This document shows positions 29,486 through 44,300 of a stretch of DNA of 64,000 nucleotides, in pieces. A program made the translations under genes and the position numbers. Source of the DNA: Liolophura sinensis (taxonomy: Eukaryota; Mollusca; Polyplacophora; Chitonida; Chitonidae); NCBI RefSeq assembly GCF_032854445.1, contig NC_088302.1, positions 4,707,338 through 4,771,337 of the forward strand. Reading direction: 5' to 3'. The notes under the pieces are model-generated. The model was not told the origin of the DNA, ran no database searches, and saw only the letters and a program-made list of their open reading frames with translations. The number at the start of each line of letters is the position of its first letter. Positions within the stretch are counted from its first letter, which is position 1.

Positions 29486-32400
29486 TTACAAATGGGTGTC
29501 TGCTATAGAAATCCGCCTCATCTGGTAATTTCCAGCTTTACTGGACACTTCCGACACATTATCATAGTCTGGGTTTTTAGAAATATCACTGGGCGTGAAT
29601 GGGCCACCAGTCTTAAGGGCAAACAGGAGATCGTCAAAGTCCTGTGCATCAGGGTCCCGTGGCTGATGTAACAACACGGGCGGGGTCACGTAAATGTTGC
29701 CATTGGAAGGAAGAGTTCTCCTCACTTTCATCTGTGCGCTTGGTGTGACAGATGCTCTCTCCCAGCTCTGACAATGATAGAGACAAAAGTAAACTTAACA
29801 CAAAACCTAAAGTCCCACAAATGTAAAAAAAACTATTTCTAATATGTAGCATTCAAGACAAACAATGAAAATGGCACTTGTCTGCTTTATATTGCTCATT
29901 CCTACATGAACTTGAGTTTTGTTTCACCAGATGACTTCTGTCTTGTGCCTATTTCCATTCTACATGTAGGATGAAGCTCAAATTTACTGTAAATCTTCCA
30001 CCTTTTCAACTTCTAAAGCAGTTTTTTTCATACATACAATTATTATTGAAATGATAGTAAAATGATTTGTCTGTGTCACTTAGGATGAAAGCTTCCTAAT
30101 AATGTGCAAATTATTTCTTCACACCCTATAGTTCTCCTAAAATGTTGCAAAATATTCATTGCAGAGGCGATTGAGAAGATTAAAGAATTAGGGTGTAGGT
30201 GAGATGGAATCTGTTTCGACCATTACACTTGCCAGTACATTGTATCTGACAAACTTCTGGACCCAGAATCATGCTTGATGCAGAATCATGGTCGATTCAG
30301 AATCATGGTTGATGCAGTTGATGGGTTGAACAGGTTTATAAGCCTTTCATTTAATTGTTTTTAAGTTAGTTATCCTCAGCATACAAGTATATACAAGTGT
30401 TTCGAGTTAGAAAGCCCTAACATGCACACATCCATTGAGCCACTGATTCCAAGTGGACCTCAGGAAGCAGCAGAATTCTTTCTAAAAAGTTTCCTCATTT
30501 CACAACTCACAATTTAGGAAAGAAGAGTCAGTTGAGGTGTTGAGATTTGTAGGAGTCAGCTTTACACATACCTCATTGAGCAGAGATGCTCTGGAGCCCT
30601 TGGACTTTGGGGAGACTGGTTGTGAGTGGTAGGGGTGGGTGCTATCCTCCTGGGGCGCTCCGCTGAAGGTGTAGCTGGCCTTCTGGGGTCCCGCACAGGG
30701 CAGGCAGGGATGCCGCAGAATGGTGTACACGATCAGAGCATACAGGCCCTGGAAGAGGGGAGAAAACTCACCGTGACACACAACTCATAAATTTATTTTT
30801 TTATTTATCTGATTGGTGTCTTATGCCGTACTCAAGGATATTTCACTTATAGGACGGTGACCAGTATTATGGTGGGAGAAAACTGAGCAGAGCCCAGGGC
30901 AAAGAATTAAGTAAGATGTGATCAGAATGATTATACGTTTGAAAAACTTCAGAATGGCATTGTGATTTGTTTATTTATTTGATTGGTGTTTTATGCCGTA
31001 CTCAAGAATATTTCACTTATATGACGGCGGCCAGCGTTATGATGGGAGGAAACCTAGCAGAACCCGGGGGAACCCACGACCATCTGCAGGTTGCTGAACA
31101 TTCACAAACTGCATTGGTCAAGGGTTGGTGGGTTTCTGGAAACAGTCAGAAGGCCACTTCTGATTTCACACAGTGAAATCCACGTTCCCAGGCAGAGGTG
31201 GAGTCAACCAAGCCAGGGTCAAATTTGAAAACCTCACTGTTCTGGATGCAGTAGACCAATTGACCAGTGATGTATGACCCCTTTCCCAGGTCAAGTTTTA
31301 GTTAACCCAGACAGAGCTACCAGCCTAGCTGGCATGCCAGTGTCTCTCCAATAGCCGTTTTGACAGGGCTGGTGTAGTTAACCATGAAGCTCACCTGTGT
31401 GATGTTGAAGATACAGAAGAGGATGAGCATCCACAGGTGGCGGTAGGCTAGGTGTAAACCTCCCCACAGCCAGGTGAATACTATGATCCCCCAAAAGCCC
31501 AGCAGGATCCGCACCTCTGAAAACATAAGCAGACAGCCTCAGGTGAAGGGGAATTGTTCGATCTTGTCAGGATTGTACTGAAGACTTCAGCCAATAATCA
31601 CTATTGATAGTATTAGTTGGAAAGTCATGTTTGCTTGCGGCAATACAATCCTACAAGCATGCATACCAGTTTTTTTAAACAAATCTTGCTTCAAGTAGGC
31701 CAATAAATACATGCATGAAAATTTCTGTTCCATGTGCTTTGGAAATGTTTAAAATATTCTCTGACCTAGCCACAGGTAGATAATTTTACATAGTATCATT
31801 GCTTCCTTACTTCATATGTATGATGTAGTTATATACAGAGTATTTGACTTACCTTTGGCATTGTGCCTGCCCTTGTAGATGTCATCGTAGGCCTTCCATT
31901 GTGGGGTGAGCTGATAGGCCTGTACAAACACCACACAAACGGCAAGTAGCAGGAGTATACAGGGCAGGATCACCCCTCCCATACCCGCCAATGCATTTGT
32001 GATGAAACAGCTAAAAGAGGAGAAATAACATGCAAACAATGAGTTACCTTCCATCCACCCTAGCTAATGTTAGAATGAAGAACAACTCTGTGAAAAGTGA
32101 TTCTAAAAATATGAGGACTTCACAAGTTTCTCATCACTGACAGAAATGTTAATTTGAGACCATGTATTCTTTTCTGAGTAACTAAGACAACAAAAAAGAG
32201 GAATAAGTATGAAAATTCAGATTTTCTTGTTGAAAGTTATTTAGTATATTCAAATGGCAGGTACACTTGTTCAATCAAACAAATCACTTACATGTCTCCA
32301 GTGTTTCCCACATCTCCGTAGATGAAGTCAAATGGCATACTGTAGACATACTTGTACACATTGTAGACGATGATGTAAAATACAGCCACCATGACAGCAG

Positions 32401-35355
32401 GAGTGGCTGGAGAACAGAAAACATAACTGTATACAGAACAATATCAACTAGCAAAGTTCTAAATACATCAAGAACACTGTTATAAGATTACTCGTCTTTC
32501 AGCAACCTGCCGATGATCATGGATTTCTCCCTGCCCAGTTTGCTCCCACCACGATAATGCTGGCAAGCATCACCAACATGAAATGGTCTCGAGTTCAGTG
32601 TAAAACAACACTAAAAATCAATCAAATAAATACAAAAATTATTTCACGAGTAAGTAAGCTTTATATCAAAATGGCTGAAGGATTTATTCTGAGGATCATT
32701 CTGGGACCACACTCGGACCCCTACATCTGTAGTCAAGGGTGCAAGAAACTAAAGTACCCAGAGTAAACCAAACTTCATCTAAAGTCAAGGGTGCAAGAAA
32801 CTAAAGTACCCAGAGTAAACCAAACATCATCTGTAGTCAAGGGTGCAAGAAACTAAAGTACCCAGAGTAAACCAAACATCATCTGTAGTCAAGGGTGCAA
32901 GAAACTAAAGTACCCAGAGTAAACCAAACTTCATCTGAAGTCAAGGGTGCAAGAAACTGAAGTACCCAGAGTAAACCAAACTTCATCTGAAGTCAAGGGT
33001 GCAAGAAACTAAAGTACCCAGAGTAAACCAAACTTCATCTAAAGTCAAGGGTGCAAGAAACTAAAGTACCCAGAGTAAACCAAACTTCATCTGAAGTCAA
33101 GGGTGCAAGAAACTAAAGTACCCAGAGTAAACCAAACATCATCTGAAGTCAAGGGTGCAAGAAACTAAAGTACCCAGAGTAAACCAAACTTCATCTAAAG
33201 TCAAGGGTGCAAGAAACTAAAGTACCCAGAGTAAACCAAACATCATCTGTAGTCAAGGGTGCAAGAAACTAAAGTACCCAGAGTAAACCAAACTTCATCT
33301 AAAGTCAAGGGTGCAAGAAACTAAAGTACCCAGAGTAAACCAAACTTCATCTAAAGTCAAGGGTGCAAGAAACTAAAGTACCCAGAGTAAACCAAACTTC
33401 ATCTAAAGTCAAGGGTGCAAGAAACTAAAGTACCCAGAGTAAACCAAACTTCATCTAAAGTCAAGGGTGCAAGAAACTAAAGTACCCAGAGTAAACCAAA
33501 CTTCATCTAAAGTCAAGGGTGCAAGAAACTAAAGTACCCAGAGTAAACCAAACATCATATAAGACCACATGGAGGACCATTTGTGTTGGTTGCTTATTAA
33601 TTGCGACTAATATAAGGCCTCTAGCAAACTGAAGCCGGAGACCACTGCAATATTACTATAAAGAGAAGTAAACGTGTAAAAGACATGTTTCTCAATGAAT
33701 AAAGCCATCTCCGCATTTACAACTTACCCCAGCCCAGCAGGAAGAAAGCAGCATACTTCCTGTCTGTGTGCTCATCATTCATCACCAGGATTTTCCAGAA
33801 GTTCACAGACTACAAAAGAGAAAAACTCCCATCAATAAATAAAACAGACTACAAGGTGATAAAGTATACATTTTCAGTATGAATGACTGATATTATCTGC
33901 CACTTTTTCTGCTGAAATCTTTAGCTTGCCTAACTTTCACTCAGCATAAATGTCATTGTACCCATCAGCTATTAAAACATTCTGCTGAAGGCTTTTTTCT
34001 CTTGACCTTGCACATAATGTCTGACTCTGAGAACTAAACGATTCCCACTAAACGCTGTTCCTGGATGCAGTGCAGTACAGGTATACGTACAGGTGAAGAG
34101 TTTTCAGCCAAGAGCAGCCTAATATAATAATAACAAAAATAATTTACAAATGACTGATTTCAGATGTCTCTATCAGTAACAATGACATTTAACCTTCAGA
34201 CAGTCCTCTTCACAGCCTATACCAGGCACAAAGACCATACTAAAAGGGTATCAACAATGGAAATCTAAATTTATTTATTCAAAACCATTTTATCTATACA
34301 ACTGCTGAGATATTTTTCGAGGGAAGAAACCAGACATATCATGAAGGAATTCATCATAATTCAGGCAACAGATAAGCCTGTCCAGTTCATGCCCTTTAAG
34401 ATCAAGGGAAGTTGTACTTATTCTGATCATCTAGACGGTGAGATTCAGTGAGCAAGATCATGAAGGTCATGTGCTACCTGAGTCAAGATCCACGTGAACT
34501 GAGCCAAGAAAAAGTAGTGCAAAAAAAGCCCCATGGCGATACAGCGACCATTGTCCTGGTCCAAGCTGGATACCAGGATGTCTGTGGGGCTGAAGAACGC
34601 CGCTATCACGTAACATATCTGAAACATGAAGCGATGTATTGGACATAAACAGGGTGCACAATAGAAACTTGTCTCAAAGGGATATTAAATTAACATGTAT
34701 GAAATGATAGTAATATATCATAATTATCAAAGATACTTCACGTAAACTTCATTGAAACAGACAGAAACAAAACATACATCTGGAGAGAAAGACTTAAACT
34801 ACATGTATGTAAGTGTATGTGACATAGCAGAAACAACTATCATATAAAAATGTTACAACCTACAACGTCAACAAATTCAACCACATACAAAGTGCATGTT
34901 ATTTTAGCAGAGGTTACTTTGTAGCTTCTGTGTCCCTCACACGACTCCCTAACTGAAATTTACATTTTAGTTTACTAGTTTCAGAGTTTTAAACTTTAAT
35001 GAATTATATTTACAAACAGCATCTACAGCTATACTTTACTTGTCAGACTTGTTGAGGATGTACAGGGTGTGGTTTTGGGTTTCCCTTTTGCTTCGCCCGC
35101 CATAATGTTGGTTGTCTTTGTATAGTGAAATATTCTTGAGTGCGTCATAAAATACCAATCAAATAAATAAATGAATAAATCGGCACAGGGTGATACACAC
35201 AGCCAGAGAGTTATTGCTGTGGTTACCTGAGTAAGTTTATATAGACGTACCTGGGTTGCCATACAAGCAAAGCACATGTGCATGAGAAGACACACGGAAA
35301 ATCTGGGCAGGATGGCAAACACATGGTGGTTAATAATGGTAACAGCCATACAGAT
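29486..35355 (-). CDS. ADGRV1: ADGRV1 exons 33-40: membrane segments 2-7 and cytoplasmic tail with PDZ ligand
   Basis: Hydrophobic segments follow in order: [15 protein letters not shown] (35355-35251), [16 protein letters not shown] (34618-34478), [20 protein letters not shown] (split 33809-33728 and 32406-32292), [19 protein letters not shown] (32010-31853), [18 protein letters not shown] (31516-31395) and [19 protein letters not shown] (31516-31395 and 30748-30572). The tail is rich in Ser, Thr and Pro. The last exon ends [10 protein letters not shown] before the stop. DTHL is the class I PDZ ligand by which vertebrate VLGR1 binds whirlin and harmonin, so this interaction is probably old. 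Confidence 0.93.
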
Positions 35356-38300
35356 CTGAAAGCAGAATACACAAATGTCACCATAATACACAGACACTGT
35401 CACAGACATTATGCTTAATAGCTCAATTCATTGTTCCCACAAAAAATCGTCCAGTAAAGAGAATTATCTGAACAAAAAAATAAAAATCCACAAGGTGAAC
35501 TGAATCAAAATGAACAGGTGAGATTATTATTCAGGTCCCAAATAAGATACAGGTAAGTAATCTCTGAGGTTTATCTCGAACACATCTGGCTTAAACTGAA
35601 GTGATCCTGAAGTGGAAGGGTTCATTTTAGTTGCCATAATTACTTTTTCAGATCTGACATGAGCTTTTAAAGTGATATAACTTAAATAGTTTCCTGTTGT
35701 GTTCAAAGCATGTTTAAGAAACCTTTCTGAAATAAACACTACAGGTATATCATAACTCACAGAAATCAGCAGAGTTAGAATTCAGTATACTTACAATACA
35801 TATGAAACAGGCCACGTAGAACCAGACGATGTAGCCTGTGGTGTCGGAGACTCGCGCCTTGACGGCGTAACTGGTAAGATGTTGACAGGAACAGTCCACG
35901 TAGTCATCCACTGTCAGATCAAAGTTATTTGTCACCTGACAGATGTCCCCCGCACCTGTCCATGTCTGACTACTCTCATCAAAGTAAACACACCTGCACA
36001 AGTAAAAGCATGCTACTGTTAAACACAGCTAAACAAATGAAGGAACATTTTACAAAACCAGGGAAATGAATGTAGATCTTAAACAAACACAGTAGAGCCA
36101 TTATAGACAAAAATAAAATGTACACAATTTTTTAGATGAAAGGTAAACTATACTGGACACCTTTAAATGGATACAAGTAAACTGAAAACAAGCAATGAGA
36201 ATATAACAAGATGACTTAATAAGATACTTGTAAGGTTTGACAAGAGGGTTATTCTCCAATTTAAATTATAGTTCACGCTGGCTAGTACTGGAGGTAAACT
36301 CACTGTGATTGCCTGGGTGCTATGGCTCGGCTTGGGGTGTGGATACGGTACGTGGCTGGCGTGTCTGAGAAGCTAGAGTCACGCCCCTTGATTCCAAATG
36401 ACACCACCTGTATTCAAAGGTTACTGATTATCACACAAAGTTTAGTCATTATTTATCTAGGTAACTGATGTGTAACTCAATACACATTTTTCACTTACTT
36501 GTACACAAAGCTAGCCTGCAAGGATGACGGCCGGAAGAAAAGACTTAAAAAGACAAAAGTTGTATTAAAATGAATATTAGCATTATTAACAAGCTGAGCC
36601 CAAAAATGTGATACAGATGATGTAATGAGCTAATTACTGACCCTGCTGTTGAGAAGCTGTGGCTCTGTCTGACTCTCCTCGTAAAACCATTCCTCAGAGT
36701 TGTACTCTATCAAGTGGAAATCATGACAACCCTGAAAACATGAAAAAACATAACAGTGAAGGATTTCCACTTTACTCAGTGTCTTGCCACTTCAATCATC
36801 AAGTGACTACTAGATACAGAGATGGCGTCAGAATTCCATAGTACGACTCACTGTTGACAAGAAGTTGACATACCTGTTGACTGGCTAGTGCAGACATTCC
36901 ACTGATACTGGCTGGTACCACAAAGTTGTCACCGAATCTGAAGAGAGAAAATACACATACAATTTGATAAAAGATAAGATATCCATCTATATTTTAATTA
37001 ACAATTTACTTACACAAGCCAGTAAGCTAGGAGGTTAAAACCTCAGTACTGTATATGTTAATATCGATACCTTGCTTACATGAACATATAGAGGATATTC
37101 ATGCTTACTGAGCTCTGTAGAAGAAGCCTGTCAGATTAGTTTGGCCCCACCTGCCTGCGGAGATCTTCACATTCTGACACTGGTATGTCACCCTGTAACA
37201 TAAAAAAGGAATTACTGCAAACAATTTTATTTCACTAATCCTGTTAATGCCTTATTGGGAGGCACTAACCCTAAACTTCACCCCATCCTCAAATCTTGTT
37301 ATAATCACAGTATGAAAACAGCGTAAATTATCACACATTCTATGCATGGTTACATCGGTCATTTTGATTGGATCTGAGTGCTCAGTCTTAGAAACGATTT
37401 AGGTTTTTTAATGTTTGTTCAGAAAGTTGAATATTATCCAAATTTCAGTAAAAATGAAAATTTTATAACTTTTTTGAAAGACATTTTTTGAAAGAATTTA
37501 TGCACACAATTATTATAACTAAGCATTCAGAAGATCTCGCCAGCTATAGCAGTTCACTAGACCATGGAATCAGAATAAAGATAAAACCTGTAAAGGGTGG
37601 TGGTAAAAACCATCATTGTGCGTCATTGCGGGGAGTTTGTGCACAAAATTGAGACAGTGGTCTTTGATATGCAAACTGTGAACTGCATGCAGCAATCCAT
37701 GAACCAGCTGTGTGAATGGCTGAGCAAACATTCAGCTTTGGTAGTAAAAAAACTTCATTGTTGTGTATTCGAGCACCAACTCCTCACTGGTGTGGTTTTT
37801 GATATGCAAATCACTTCCCAAGATTGGATATCCATGCACTATGGGTGGCCACTGCAGCCCTCTGATTGGCTGAGCAAATACGAGAACAGTCACTGTCTGC
37901 GTGGATGGTTTAAACATTCCGTCACAGCACAGGAAGGCACATGCACCAGCCAGTGCCATAGGCTCCTAGTACTAATACAGATATGGAAAGCTTTCTACAG
38001 ATACTATTTATATCAGATAAATTGGTATACACCAAGGTAAATTCTTACACTCCAAAAATCTGGTAAAGTAGCTTGAGAGACAAAAAGTCTGTCTAGATAA
38101 GTGATTGCATAAGAAAGTGTAGCCCTACAAGAAAGGCTTGTAGACATCCGTGTTTACAGGAGAACAGAATGAAGTCAATCTGAATGTGTTTTCACAAAAC
38201 AGGAAATTGGTGACAAATCTGGTAAAATCGCCAGAGGAACCCAATACCCTTCTTGTTCTCCTACATGTAGGTCAGTGTGTGCATAAAAATTGTAACTGAA

Positions 38301-41300
38301 ATTTTTCTTCATTACAAAAACGGTAAATCTTGCTATAAAACCTCATAAGTAATAAAGTCAAAGAAACCCTGCATACAAGAAATGATTGCCCTGCATGGAG
38401 GCTTAATTTCTAGAGAACATGTTTACTACAGAAAACAAATTGAAGTTTATGTGACTGGTAAATTTTTTAATTGAAAGTCTATTAACTAAAATCATTAAAA
38501 AACATTCACAAAAACTTTAAAACTAAAACCTATAAAACAATTCAACACTCGATCAGAAGGCCCTCTGTAGATGTACACAGACGAAAAGAAATATATAAAA
38601 AAAAAAACCCAAACAAAACATAACTTTCTATCTCTGTATGTTGGAGATCGACGTATGATTGCCATTATACAGGAGCTAAAAACAAAAAAGCTTGACCTGC
38701 CGTCTGAGAATGTGCATTTACACACCATACCATAAATTAGGGAGCGAAAAAAACAAGCCTAACCTTCAATCCATATGAGATAACCCAATATACATCAGCT
38801 AAAAAAAAACAAGCTTAACCTTCCGTCCGAGTATGTGCAATTACACACAATACCTTACACGAGAGAGCTAAACAAAAAAGCTTAGCCTTCAATCAATGAA
38901 CGAGAGCCCATTATGCATGTACAGGAACTAAAAGAAAAAGCTCAACCTGCAATCCATGTATGAGAGCCCATTATACAGGAGCTAAAAAAAAAAAAAAGCT
39001 TAACCGGACACCAACACAGACACTGACACTTTTCTTCCCTCTCTGCAGAAAACTGTGCAGATTATTTCTCTACACCCTATAGTCCTCCAACAATGTTTCA
39101 AAATACTGGTTGTAGGGGCAGTTGAAAAGGTCGAAGAAATAATAGGGTAATATTTTTTTTTTTTATATGTATATAAACTACCAGTTTTAACATTCATGCA
39201 TTTGTCTTAGTATTCAATGTCAGATTCAAATTTCACATGGACAATGGCAGTCAGTTTTACACTTGGCAGAAACTGGATTGCACAGAGAAAAGTCCAGGGT
39301 GGGTACATATATAGGTCAACTTCATGATTTAAAGCCCCAGCTGAACCGTGAGAATTGCATTCAGCCAGCAATTTACATTTTTACATCTAACAAATCAGGA
39401 GATCTGACAGGACAAGGTAATAAATTGAGCTAAGCAGGTAGAGAGCACCATGATGTACTCACAGGGCTGGTGGGCTAGGGTAGGGACAGGGCTGGTCAGT
39501 CACTAAACCATAGGCAAACTTCTCCAACAGTTTGGTGTAAGAGTAATGTCCCCTTCGACTGTCCTGCTTCCTCGGGTCCAGCAGCTTACAGAAAATGTCA
39601 AACAGCTCAGGCTTTAAGGAAGGACCGGGAAACCTGAGGGAAGAAAATGAGGGAAAAGATTATATAATGTAAAGAAAAGAAGCTTTATCTTTACTTTCTC
39701 TGAAACACACAGATCACTTCTATCATATGTTTTGAACTCTATTTACATTCTTTCTAAATATCTGCCACATGTCCAGATGTTATGTTTTGGTGCATATACT
39801 CACTGGGTCTCCAATCCCTTGTCAGTCACATCTCTCAAAATGGCATCCACAAGGTTTCCTTCATTTTCACCCATCTGTTTAGACACTGTACGGTCCAACT
39901 TATCCAATAGCCTTAAATGGTATAAAAAGGGCATATACATTTCAGTTTCCACCAACCTTTTACTAGTTTTCGTAATTTTGTGTTTTTTTCAAACAAAATG
40001 TTTACTATTGAGAGAGAATTAACAGTATACAAGTGCAGCGGCTTTAGACTTTACAAACAGATGCCAAACAATTTTGAAACTTTTCAGATGTGTTCCCCAG
40101 ATTTACCATTATGATTTGAGGAAGACTGTCAAACCCTTGAAAACAAATCAACATATACAGTCACAAAGTTTGCCATGAAGTTTTATCAAGTCCTCTGTCC
40201 ACATTGAGGAAATGGTTGTACAAGGTACTGATGGATATACTCACTCCACCATACTCTCGTTATCTAGCGGTCCCGTCACAGAAATCTTCACCGCTTCCCA
40301 AATAGGTAGCTCTGTTTGGTCCACAATTCTCACCACAGCCTGGTAAAGATCCTTATGTAGTCTATAACACAATGCTAAATACTGTTACAACCCATATACA
40401 AAGCCACAGAAAATACATAGGCAATATTCCCTATATTGCATATATTTTGTTTCCTAACTTGCTTTCTCTTATGCACAAGACTGAGTAAATTGGTGTATTG
40501 TTAAGTTGTATTTGGTGAAAGTATTGTCTTTCTGGTGATCAAGGGTTTCAAAGTACAGGTACCACTTCCACAAATCCAGACTGACTTAGATGTGGTAAAT
40601 CTTAAGCCTAAAGTTGTAATCCTTAAATGACAAATAAATGTGCAGATTTTGCATTTTGTTAGGGCAGTTGTTCTCCTTACCGTGAGCCATTACTTGGTTT
40701 GCTCATCCTCAAGTATAACTGTTTGGGGTACTAGTTCGATGGAGATTAGAGCAGGTGATTGTCTCCTTACCCTGAGCTATTGGGTGGTTTGCTCACTCTC
40801 AAGTATAACTGTTTAAGGTACCAGTTAGATTGAGGTTAGAGCAGGTGATTGTCTCCTTACCGTGAGCCATTGGTTGGTTTGCTCATCCTCAAGTATAACT
40901 GTTTAGGGTACCAGTTCGATTGAGATTAGAGCAGGTGATTGTCTACTTACCGTGAGCCATTGGTTGATTTTTGCTCAGCCTCAAGTATAACTGTTTAGGG
41001 TACTAGTTAGATTGAGCAGGTGATTGTCTCCTTACCGTGAGCCATTGGCTAGTTTGCTCACCCTCAAGTATAACTGTTTAGGGTACTAGTTCGATTGAGA
41101 TTAGAGCAGGTGATTGTCTCCTTACCGTGAGCCATTGGTTGGTTTGCTCAGCCTCAAGTATAACTCTTTAGGGTACTAGTTAGATTGAGATCAGAGCAGG
41201 TGATTGTCTTACCGTGAGCCATTGGTTGGTTTGCTCAGCCTCAAGTATAACTGTTTAGGTTACCAGTTCGATTGAGATTAGAGCAGGTGATTGTCTCCTT

Positions 41301-44300
41301 ACCATGAGCCATTGGTTGGTTTGCTCAGCCTGAAGTATAACTGTTTAGGGTACCAGTTAGATTGAGATCAGAGCAGGTGATTGTCTCCTTACCCTGAGCC
41401 ATTGGTTGGTTTGCTCACCCTCAAGTATAACTGTTTAGGGTACTAGTTAGATTGAGATCAGAGCAGGTGATTGTCTCCTTACCATGAGCCATTGGTTGGT
41501 TTGCTCACCCTCAAGTATAACTGTTTAGGGTACTAGTTAGATTGAGGTTAGAGCAGGTGATTGTCTCCTTACCATGAGCCATTGGTTGGTTTGCTCAGCC
41601 TCAAGTATAACTGTTTAGGGTACTAGTTAGATTGAGATCAGAGCAGGTGATTGTATCCTTACCGTGAGCCATTGGTTGATTTTTGCTCAGCCTCAAGTAT
41701 AACTGTTTAGGGTACTAGTTAGATTGAGCAGGTGATTGTCTCCTTACCGTGAGCCATTGGTTGATTTTTGCTCAGCCTCAAGTATAACTGTTTAGGGTAC
41801 TAGTTAGATTGAGATCAGAGCAGGTGATTGTCTCCTTACCATGAGCCATTGGTTGGTTTGCTCAGCCTCAAGTATAACTGTTTAGGGTACTAGTTAGATT
41901 GAGATCAGAGCAGGTGATTGTCTCCTTACCGTGAGCCACTGCTTGGTTTGCTCATCCTCAAGTATAACTGTTTAGGGTACCAGTTAGATTGAGCAGGTGA
42001 TTGTCTCCTTACCGTGAGCCATTGGTTGGTTTGCTCAGCCTCAAGTATAACTGTTTAGGGTACTAGTTAGATTGAGATCAGAGCAGGTGATTGTCTCCTT
42101 ACCGTGAGCCATTGGTTGGTTTGCTCATCCTCAAGTATAACTGCTTAGGGTACTAGTTAGATTGAGATCAGAGCAGGTGATTGTCTCCTTACCCTGAGCC
42201 ATTGGTTGATTTTTGCTCAGCCTCAAGTATAACTGTTTAGGGTACTAGTTAGATTGAGATCAGAGCAGGTGATTGTCTCCTTACCGTGAGCCATTGGTTG
42301 GTTTGCTCAGTCTCAAGTATAACTGTTTAGGGTACTAGTTAGATTGAGATCAGAGCAGGTGATTGTCTCCTTACCGTGAGCCATTGGTTGGTTTGCTCAG
42401 CCTCAAGTATAACTGTTTAGGGTACTAGTTAGATTGAGATCAGAGCAGGTGATTGTCTCCTTACCGTGAGCCATTGGTTGGTTTGCTCAGCCTCAAGTAT
42501 AACTGTTTAGGGTACCAGTTAGATTGAGATCAGAGCAGGTGATTGTCTCCTTACTGTGAGCCACTGGTTGGTTTGCTCAGCCTCAAGTATAACTGTTTAG
42601 GGTACTAGTTAGATTGAGATCAGAGCAGGTGATTGTCTCCTTACCATGAGCCATTGGTTGGTTTGCTCATCCTCAAGTATAACTGTTTAGGATACCAGTT
42701 AGATTGAGATCAGAGCAGGTGATTGTCTCCTTACCATGAGCCATTGGTTGGTTTGCTCACCCTCAAGTATAACTGTTTAGGGTACCTGTTCGATTGAGAT
42801 CAGAGCAGGTGATTGTCTTACCGTGAGCCATTGGTTGGTTTGCTCAGCCTCAAGTATATCTGTTTAGGGTACTAGTTAGATTGAGATCAGAGCAGGTGAT
42901 TGTCTCCTTACCATGAGCCATTGGTTGATTTTTGCTCAGCCTCAAGTATAGCTGTTTAGGGTACTAGTTAGATTGAGATCAGAGCAGGTGATTGTCTCCT
43001 TACCATGAGCCATTGGTTGGTTTGCTCAGCCTCAAGTATAACTGTTTAGGGTACTAGTTAGATTGAGATCAGAGCAGGTGATTGTCTCCTTACCATGAGC
43101 CATTGGTTGATTTTTGCTCAGCCTCAAGTATAACTGTTTAGGGTACTAGTTAGATTGAGATCAGAGCAGGTGATTGTCTCCTTACCATGAGCCATTGGTT
43201 GGTTTGCTCAGCCTCAAGTATAACTGTTTAGGGTACTAGTTAGATTGAGATCAGAGCAGGTGCTTGTCTCCTTACCCTGAGCCATTGGTTGGTTTGCTCA
43301 GCCTCAAGTATAGCTGTTTAGGGTACTAGTTAGATTGAGATCAGAGCAGGTGATTGTCTCCTTACCGTGAGCCATTGGTTGGTTTGCTCAGCCTCAAGTA
43401 TAACTGTTTAGGGTACCTGTTCAATTGAGATCAGAGCAGGTGATTGTCTTACCGTGAGCCATTGGTTGGTTTGCTCAGCCTCAAGTATAACTGTTTAGGG
43501 TACTAGTTAGATTGAGCAGGTGATTGTCTCCTTACCGTGAGCCATTGGTTGGTTTGCTCATCCTCAAGTATAACTGTTTAGGGTACTAGTTAGATTGAGA
43601 TCAGAGCAGGTGATTGTCTCCTTACCGTGAGCCATTGGTTGGTTTGCTCAGCCTCAAGTATAACTGTTTAGGGTACTAGTTAAATTGAGGTTAGAGCAGG
43701 TGATTGTCTCCTTACCATGAGCCATTGGTTGGTTTGCTCAGCCTCAAGTATAGCTGTTTAGGGTACTAGTTAAATTGACGTTAGAGCAGGTGATTGTCTC
43801 CTTACCGTGAGCCATTGGTTGGTTTGCTCAGCCTCAAGTATAACTGTTTAGGGTACTGGTTAGACCGAGACTGGAGCGGTGTCAGAGTGAGATTGATGTA
43901 CTGTAGTTCCTGGAAACAGAAAATACAACTGAATTACTACTACATATGTGTCAACAGGTGTCACACTGCATGCTTGGGTTGGGTCAAGAAAGTGTCAAGA
44001 AAATCAGCACAACAGTGGAGACCACTGGTAGAAAAAGAGCAAGAGCAAAGGCAAATATTCTTTCTTTAAGTATTTTCAATCTTCAGTGTACTTATCTGGT
44101 GTTAGCAATGTGAAAACGTATGTCAGGTTTTAGTAGTAAATGATTGGGGTTTAAGGCCTCACGGGCAGTGTTCAGTATTTGATATAGTGATGATGAGATA
44201 CAAAAGTGATATAGTAAGTGTACCAAATAGGACAAATGAAGTAGCTCAGAACCCCGAAGACAGACTACCGTACCTTCGAAAAGGGTGGGAATATGAGGCG

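Noticed and set aside
37597-38040. 147-codon plus-strand frame in an ADGRV1 intron
   Set aside because: No recognisable content. The frame overlaps a two-copy direct repeat, and the neighbouring ADGRV1 exons join without it.
40660-43805. Possibility that each 90-bp unit is a real coding exon of ADGRV1
   Set aside because: Inclusion gives an early stop, the acceptor is poor, and exon 43909-43806 joins exon 40361-40245 in phase (reading SR|LHKDL).
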